Origin: Tetraselmis striata
Taxonomy: Eukaryota; Chlorophyta; Chlorodendrophyceae; Chlorodendrales; Chlorodendraceae
Assembly (NCBI GenBank): GCA_006384855.1
Contig: VCJN01002949.1
Span: 62,001-126,000 of the forward strand
Direction of reading: 5' to 3'
DNA length: 64,000 nucleotides
Below, piece after piece: positions 58,901 to 64,000 of the stretch. The stretch's first letter is position 1. Each line of letters starts with the position of its first letter. Under the pieces are notes generated by a model. It was given only the letters and a program-made list of their open reading frames with translations. It did no database searches and had not been told where the DNA came from. Both the position numbers and the translations under genes were made by a program.

Positions 58901-59521
58901 ACTGAGTCAGAAACAGTTCTTCTGACTCAGTAACTGCTCAACTGGGACCAGTTTCAGAGTGAGACCACCTCGCAAATGTCTTGCTGACTGGGATTTGATG
59001 CCTGGTCAGGGCCCCCCGTTCGATGCCCTGCGCTTGGCGTGTTTCCCCCCCCTCCTCTGCAGCACATACAGGGGAGCTACACGCAGATTATGGCAATGCT
59101 GCCGTACTCCGGCGTTACCCACATACAGCCATCTTCATGACACAACAGGCACACCAGTAGCATGGGCGCCGAGAGTGTACAAGCTGCTTTGGTGGGATGG
59201 CCACATGGGACAGGGGCTGTGACAAGCTGGAACTGCAAAGGGTTTGTGTTTGCAGATCTGCTCCGATGCGCTGGTGCGTAATACGCAAAGGTGGCAGCGT
59301 GTTTTATGGGTAGTAGCGCATGAAAACAATTATGCAGAGGATGGGAAGGAAATGTTTAGTGAGGTTGTGGCCTCGTGCCAGTCAAGCTGAAGATGTCGCC
59401 ATGTGGTTGCCCCCATGCGTAGGCGCATTGCCAGCCGGAGATCTCACACGCGTAGCGTAGCTCTCCCCATTGGCTCGAGGTCCTCTGAATGTCCACCCCT
59501 CACGGATAAATAAGGCAGCGA
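55966..59521. other. Convergent intergenic region, no gene seen
   Basis: It lies between the 3' ends of the SGNH gene and the alpha/beta hydrolase gene. It carries poly-C at about 56,806-56,822 and poly-G at about 57,764-57,789, 58,551-58,568 and 58,788-58,805. Short frames on both strands lack domains or convincing splice context. No TGTAA signal close to either stop codon was spotted. Confidence 0.4.
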
Positions 59522-61188
59522 CTACTCAATGGCGGAAACTCGGGGCGGTGCATCCAGGCCCTGATCGCGCAGGAAGGCGCGGATGAGCGCGAGCACGATG
59601 GGAGCGTGGCCAGCGAGGCCCATGTGCGAGGCCAGGGCCATGTGAGCCATGTGCGCGTTTGGTAGGGCAGCTAGCATGCGGTCTGCGTGCGCACGCGGAG
59701 CAAACAGGTCTGCCCCGCCGTCAATGATTAGCAACGGGGAGCGCAGTTTGGCGAGGTTGGCATCGTCAAGGCTGTGGGATATGGCACAGGCAATGCCGTT
59801 GTCAGGGCATCTTTCTCAGGGCTCTAAGTTCGCACGCCATGTGCTCCCGGGGTATTCATCGGCATATGCCCCTCCAGTCTCCCGAGCCATGTGCACCATT
59901 GCACATGGGCAGGGAGGAGGTAAGCACGCGCACCGATGGGACTCGGCCGCCAGCAGGAAGGCGCGCACGCTCTCCACATCCAGCGCCGCGATGTGTTGCG
60001 CCCACGATAGCGCAGTGGGATAGTCCACGCCGGCCTCGCCCAGCCCTGCATGCACCATCACCCAGTACGACACCCGCGGCAGGCTCACAATCAGCGCTGC
60101 CGCGGCTCGCGCGATGGCGCGCGGCAGGCCCGAGATTGCGGAGCGCATGATTCCCGTCCGCCTGCGCATCGGGTTGGCATGAGAGTACCCAGTTATGGCG
60201 AATGTGTACGGGCATTGGCAACCCTCAATGTGTAGGAGTGGGGGCGGTGGGGGGGGGGGGGGGGGGGGGGACACCTTCCAAAGAGCGCAGTGAGCGGCGG
60301 CTGCGATGTGCCCAGCACGCTAATGAGGCCGAGCACCTGGCGGCCTTCACTGCCTGCCGTACTCAGCTGGGAGCAGTACTCTAGTGCCACCTGCAAGCCG
60401 CCGGCGCAGGTAGAGGCCTCGGCACGGCCCATGTTGCCACGTGCCCTAGTAAGGGGGAGTGAGGAACGTAGGCAAGATAAGGAGGAGGAGGAGGAGGAGG
60501 AGGAGGGGGAACCTGAGCGCCCAGGCTGTAGGCCACCAGCACAAAGCTGCTGAGGTCCACGCTGGGCTCCTGTGCCTCCGCCGCAGCCAGCACCGCCTGA
60601 AGATCACTGCAAGCAGAGAATGGGATTGATGAGGGGATTGGCAACGGAAACCCGGCGATGTGCTTCCAAGTACCCATCAGTACCCCAGCGGCCTGCACCA
60701 TCCGCACTGCCCTGCCCAGCCAGCATGCCGCCCAGATGATGCCAACATCCCAGCAGGGCAGCGGCGCGCCAGATATAGAGCTGAGGGATATGTAATCATT
60801 TTCTATACGTTGTTAGTTCTGGGACTTGCGTCCGAAGAATTGCAGTGAGGGGTCGCCTGGACTGGAGCGCTTGCCTGGCCTGGCTCGAAATGGTGATGTC
60901 CTGTGGCCTCGCGGCCGGAGGCGATCGGCCGTGCCCGCGGTAGTCCCAATAGAGGAAGGCGCGGCGGGCGTCCTCCCAGGCGGCAAAGTATGCGCCCCAC
61001 TGCGAGTCATCGTTCGCGAGGCCGTTCAGCAGCACCAGCGGTGCGCCACAGCGTCCAGTGTCGTCCGACGGGCGCGATAGCCGCCACGCCAGCTGCCCCC
61101 CGTCCGCCGCCGTGGCGAAGCCCTCCGCCACATAGCACTGGCGGCCAGGCATGTCGTCGCGACAACGCGGCTGCGACGGGCCGAACAA
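59522..61188 (-). CDS. Alpha/beta hydrolase-fold protein
   Basis: Five reverse-strand exons: 61,188-60,875; 60,606-60,513; 60,390-60,275; 60,161-59,934; 59,771-59,522. All phases match, giving 333 residues. The first donor is GC (GCCAG/gcaagc), a perfect GC-AG consensus; the rest are GT. LVLLNGLAND (51-60) is the oxyanion-side strand. DYRGHGRS (82-89) is typical of alpha/beta hydrolases. The nucleophile elbow is AYSLG (130-134) with Ser132, so the usual first Gly is Ala. IIDGGADLF places the acid at Asp272, and ASHMG places the His at 300. A helical cap lies between about 165 and 250. No signal peptide is evident, so it may be cytosolic or plastidic. The substrate is unknown; haloperoxidase, esterase and lipase types share this layout. 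ATG 61,188 was chosen; an internal Met at residue 13 is an alternative. Intron 2 holds GGA repeats. Intron 3 starts gtgt and then runs into poly-C. Confidence 0.88.
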
Positions 61189-62398
61189 ACGCGTCGGCAG
61201 TGAAGGAGGGCATAACTACTTCAGCGGTATCTTTATTTCAAGGCCTAAAGCTTTTTTATTGCTCTCGTTTTCTGATCGAACCGACCTGGACCAGACTGCG
61301 CCAATCTCGGCTGCCGCGAAACGGCAGCGACGTCCTGCACTGCACCGCCCGGGCGCTACTGGTGCATGTACAAATTATTGTACAGGGTACTATACGGGTC
61401 GTGCAAGTGGTAAATTGTACCCTACCCACGCCCTTCCCCATACTTGCCCCAGTTCACATCTTTGGTCCAGGATGGATCTTCGGCACACGGACCCGGGAGT
61501 CTGTTCGGCACGAGCTGTCCTGTTCGCTGACTAGGAGAGGTGCCGTGCTGGCGTCCTGGAGCTTCGTCTGGGGCCGGGGGGCCGGGGGGCGGGGGGGGGG
61601 GGGGGGGGGGGGAAGTGACGTTACCAAGCGCACCGCGCGTCTTGTCGCAGAAACCGTCGCACTCTACGCATCGTGCGAGTGCTGCCCCCCCGCATGCTGT
61701 CGGTACTCTTCAGCTTGGAAAAAAAAAACACTCCTCCGCAATCGGCCTCCAGAAAATAGAAGTCGGCCAGACTGCGCCAGCTCTCATGCTGATTAATTAA
61801 AAGCTGCGCGGATTATAAAGAACACTACATTTAACAGATAATAGATAGGTTCACAGGTTCAAGGACTCGCATACATACTTACTCGTTAGAAACCAAAGGA
61901 TTCATGGAAATAAAAGTTCCGGGTTCTTAAAGATCAAAAGACTCAAAGGATCACACGTCAACACAGACTGATACACAACATAGTCAAGGGTCGGAGACTC
62001 AAATACTCACAGACTAGGTAGGGTATTTCTGGACCTCTGATGGATCGCAAAATCCAACGGATCTATGGCATTGAAGTCAGAGGGCTCCAAAATTGAGCAG
62101 CCAAGCTCCATGCTCACAATGATTGCAGTTCAGTGAAATTATGTGTATATGTATTTAATGTCTGTGTGTGTGTGGACAAACCACAGAGGGTGTATGGGGT
62201 CAATTCAGAGAAACCGTGATAACAACCCATGGAATACCGCAGCAAAAAACATCTTCACCTTCACCACACTCAGTATCAATTTCATCCGCTATGCATATGT
62301 ACATAGTTTCCATTGCATGCCTTATTTCACAATATATGTTAAACATCATCCACCATGTTCAGGTGGATGTTATAAATAGTAGCAGCATGCACGTGCAC
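61189..62398. other. Spacer upstream of the hydrolase
   Basis: The first bases above 61,188 should hold the hydrolase promoter. A poly-G tract lies at about 61,590-61,611. 61,800-62,100 is AT-rich with ACTCA-type loose repeats (CAAGGACTC, CAAAGGATC and the like). No gene was recognised. Confidence 0.4.
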
Positions 62399-62432
62399 AC
62401 GCACACGCCCACACACACACACACATATACAT

Positions 62433-62524
<92 letters not shown>
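62399..62524. repeat. CA microsatellite
   Basis: CA dinucleotides run almost without interruption from about 62,437 to 62,524, with imperfect CA/CACG units before that. It lies beside loosely AT-rich DNA, and no gene overlaps it. Confidence 0.97.
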
Positions 62525-62529
<5 letters not shown>

Positions 62530-62855
62530 TAATTATTGAAATATAAGACAAACCACAACCGCATCACTGCATTACTGGCAGCAGTTGTCACTCTGATAGC
62601 ATCACTGTCTGACAGCCACACCTCACCCATTGGCAATTGCAGTCGTCTCACTGCAATGCCTACTATATAGTTCGATTCGCGTATGTTGCGGGAGCAATTA
62701 CTAGGTGGTTCCTCGTGCTAGGAAGGTCCATTCCATAAGGCTACATGCTGCCCTGTTGTAAATAATGTATGAATGATGATTGTTGCGCATCACAGGCTGC
62801 CGCTCCACATCCTGTCTAGAATGCAGTTATACAGCCCGTATCAAAGCTGCGAGAT

Positions 62856-64000
62856 GCCTGACGTCTGATCACACTACATAGCATATGCAGTCGAACTCAG
62901 GTTGAAGACAGCACTCTTCATGACTGGCTGCTGATTCGAAGCCATTGGTGCTGTGGTGCGGGAGTGCAGAGGGAGGCCGTCCTTACTCCCTTTCCCATCT
63001 GATGAGCATGGCATGATGGCACCGTCAACCGTATGGCGAGCAGCGGGCATAGCTGGCGCGACATGGTGACAAGCATGAGGCCAACGTCGTATTAGATGGG
63101 GGCCTCGGATTTGGGATTCCGCTGCCATGGCAGAAGACGGGGCAACCGGCGGGCCAGCCGGCGCACCAGATGTTCGCAACGGGAGGAAGCTGCAGGCTGC
63201 AGGATTAAGTGTGAGGTCTGCCTGACTTCTTCATGCTAGCCAACATATAGAGAAAAAAATGTAGTTGGACACCTTGGGGAACATCAAAAGACACAAAAGG
63301 GGAGTCAAGGAGACTGGTAGGGGTGGGTGAGACATTTGTCTTGACTGACGGGCGTGGGACCATCGATGCTACGCTGCTGAAGTGCAGCGAGTTGCAGTCC
63401 GCGTTTCGCCCTACAACGGCTTCAACTGCATGGCGGGCACCGAGGGCAGCTAGCGTGATACAACAGCAGGCACAAACGGGCAGCTGAGCGCACATGAGAG
63501 GATATGCAGATATGCCGATATGCCTCCGCTGCCGGTGCAGCAGAGCGGACAGCCAACAGGTCAGGCGCGCCATCTGTTAGCAGCGGCGGGATGCGGGCTG
63601 CAGGAGAAGACCTCTGAGCTGTGCCTGACAACGTCATGCTAACCAACATACTCAGCGGAAAGTTTTCAGATGTGATGATCACAATGGCACAGTTAGAGAA
63701 TAGGTCACACAGATAGACAGTGAAGGAAACCGACAGGCGTCGATGATACCATTGTCATGACCGGCTGATCAATGCATAACATGTGCAGAATGAAAGTCTG
63801 TGTGCACCCTGACATGTCAGCAACTGCATGGCATACAGCGAGCACAGCTGGTGTGACATGGCGGCAGGTGCAGAGGCCAACGTCGCATACTTGAGATTAC
63901 ACATGCCGGGGCCATACAGCAGATAGCAGGCCAAATGCGCCATATGTCTACACTGGGCTAATGCGGACAGCAGCAGGCGACCTCTGAGGTCTGCCTGACT
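62856..64000. repeat. Degenerate ~364-403-bp tandem repeat, open at window end
   Basis: The anchor GCCTGAC recurs at 62,856, 63,220, 63,623 and 63,993, with spacings of 364, 403 and 370 bases. Around it TCATGCTAGCCAACATA / TCATGCTAACCAACATA, CAACTGCATGGC and GAGGCCAACGTCG recur in the same order. Units are perhaps 60-70% alike. No frame persists through the units, so it looks non-coding. Confidence 0.65.

Noticed and set aside
62339-62651. His/Thr or Val/Cys repeat proteins over the CA microsatellite
   Set aside because: They are pure translation of CA/GT dinucleotides.

Overview
This window looks like nuclear DNA of a green alga, most likely a chlorophyte and possibly trebouxiophyte-like. 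The reasons are GC-rich coding exons cut by many introns with GT-AG and some GC-AG borders, a TGTAA polyadenylation signal just past one stop codon, and a plant/algal type of leucine-rich-repeat protein. The intergenic DNA is full of decayed retroelements, short inverted-repeat elements and long poly-G/poly-C tracts. The assignment is inference; no rRNA or plastid marker is present.

The left part (1-30,880) is mainly repeat and transposon territory. It holds two decayed LINE-type reverse-transcriptase elements (about 15.8-19.0 kb and 26.5-27.9 kb), a small reverse-strand LINE piece (7.9-8.06 kb), and very short 3' ends of the LINE-2 family scattered over the region. It also has a Ty1/copia RNase H remnant (20.35-20.8 kb), a fold-back element, several terminal-inverted-repeat elements, and transposase-like coding scraps on both strands (3.2-7.1 kb). 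The one convincing cellular gene here is a two-exon reverse-strand gene (9,220-11,553) for a Myb/SANT-like protein with a C-terminal coiled coil.

The right part (30,887-61,188) carries four genes whose exons I could join by reading frame and splice sites. (1) A reverse-strand gene of about 13 exons (30,887-38,286) encodes a probably N-myristoylated LRR protein of a plant-conserved family. (2) A forward two-exon gene (43,222-44,901) encodes a 270-residue fatty-acid hydroxylase/sterol-desaturase-type membrane enzyme. (3) A forward 14-exon gene (48,372-55,965) encodes a protein of about 1,596 residues: signal peptide, SGNH/GDSL hydrolase, acidic linker, thrombospondin type 1, EGF and other Cys-rich modules, one membrane span, and a long acidic tail with one DPF and three NPF motifs. 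(4) A reverse five-exon gene (59,522-61,188) encodes a 333-residue alpha/beta hydrolase. These genes show no shared pathway. Genes 3 and 4 are convergent.

Between the genes lie two related TIR elements of about 1.35 kb (25.1 and 45.6 kb), a hAT-type MITE with an 8-bp target duplication (45.3 kb), a long CA microsatellite (62.4 kb) and a degenerate tandem repeat of about 364-403 bp that runs off the right edge. The main candidate for something undescribed is gene 3, a membrane-anchored surface hydrolase with an endocytic-adaptor-like tail.
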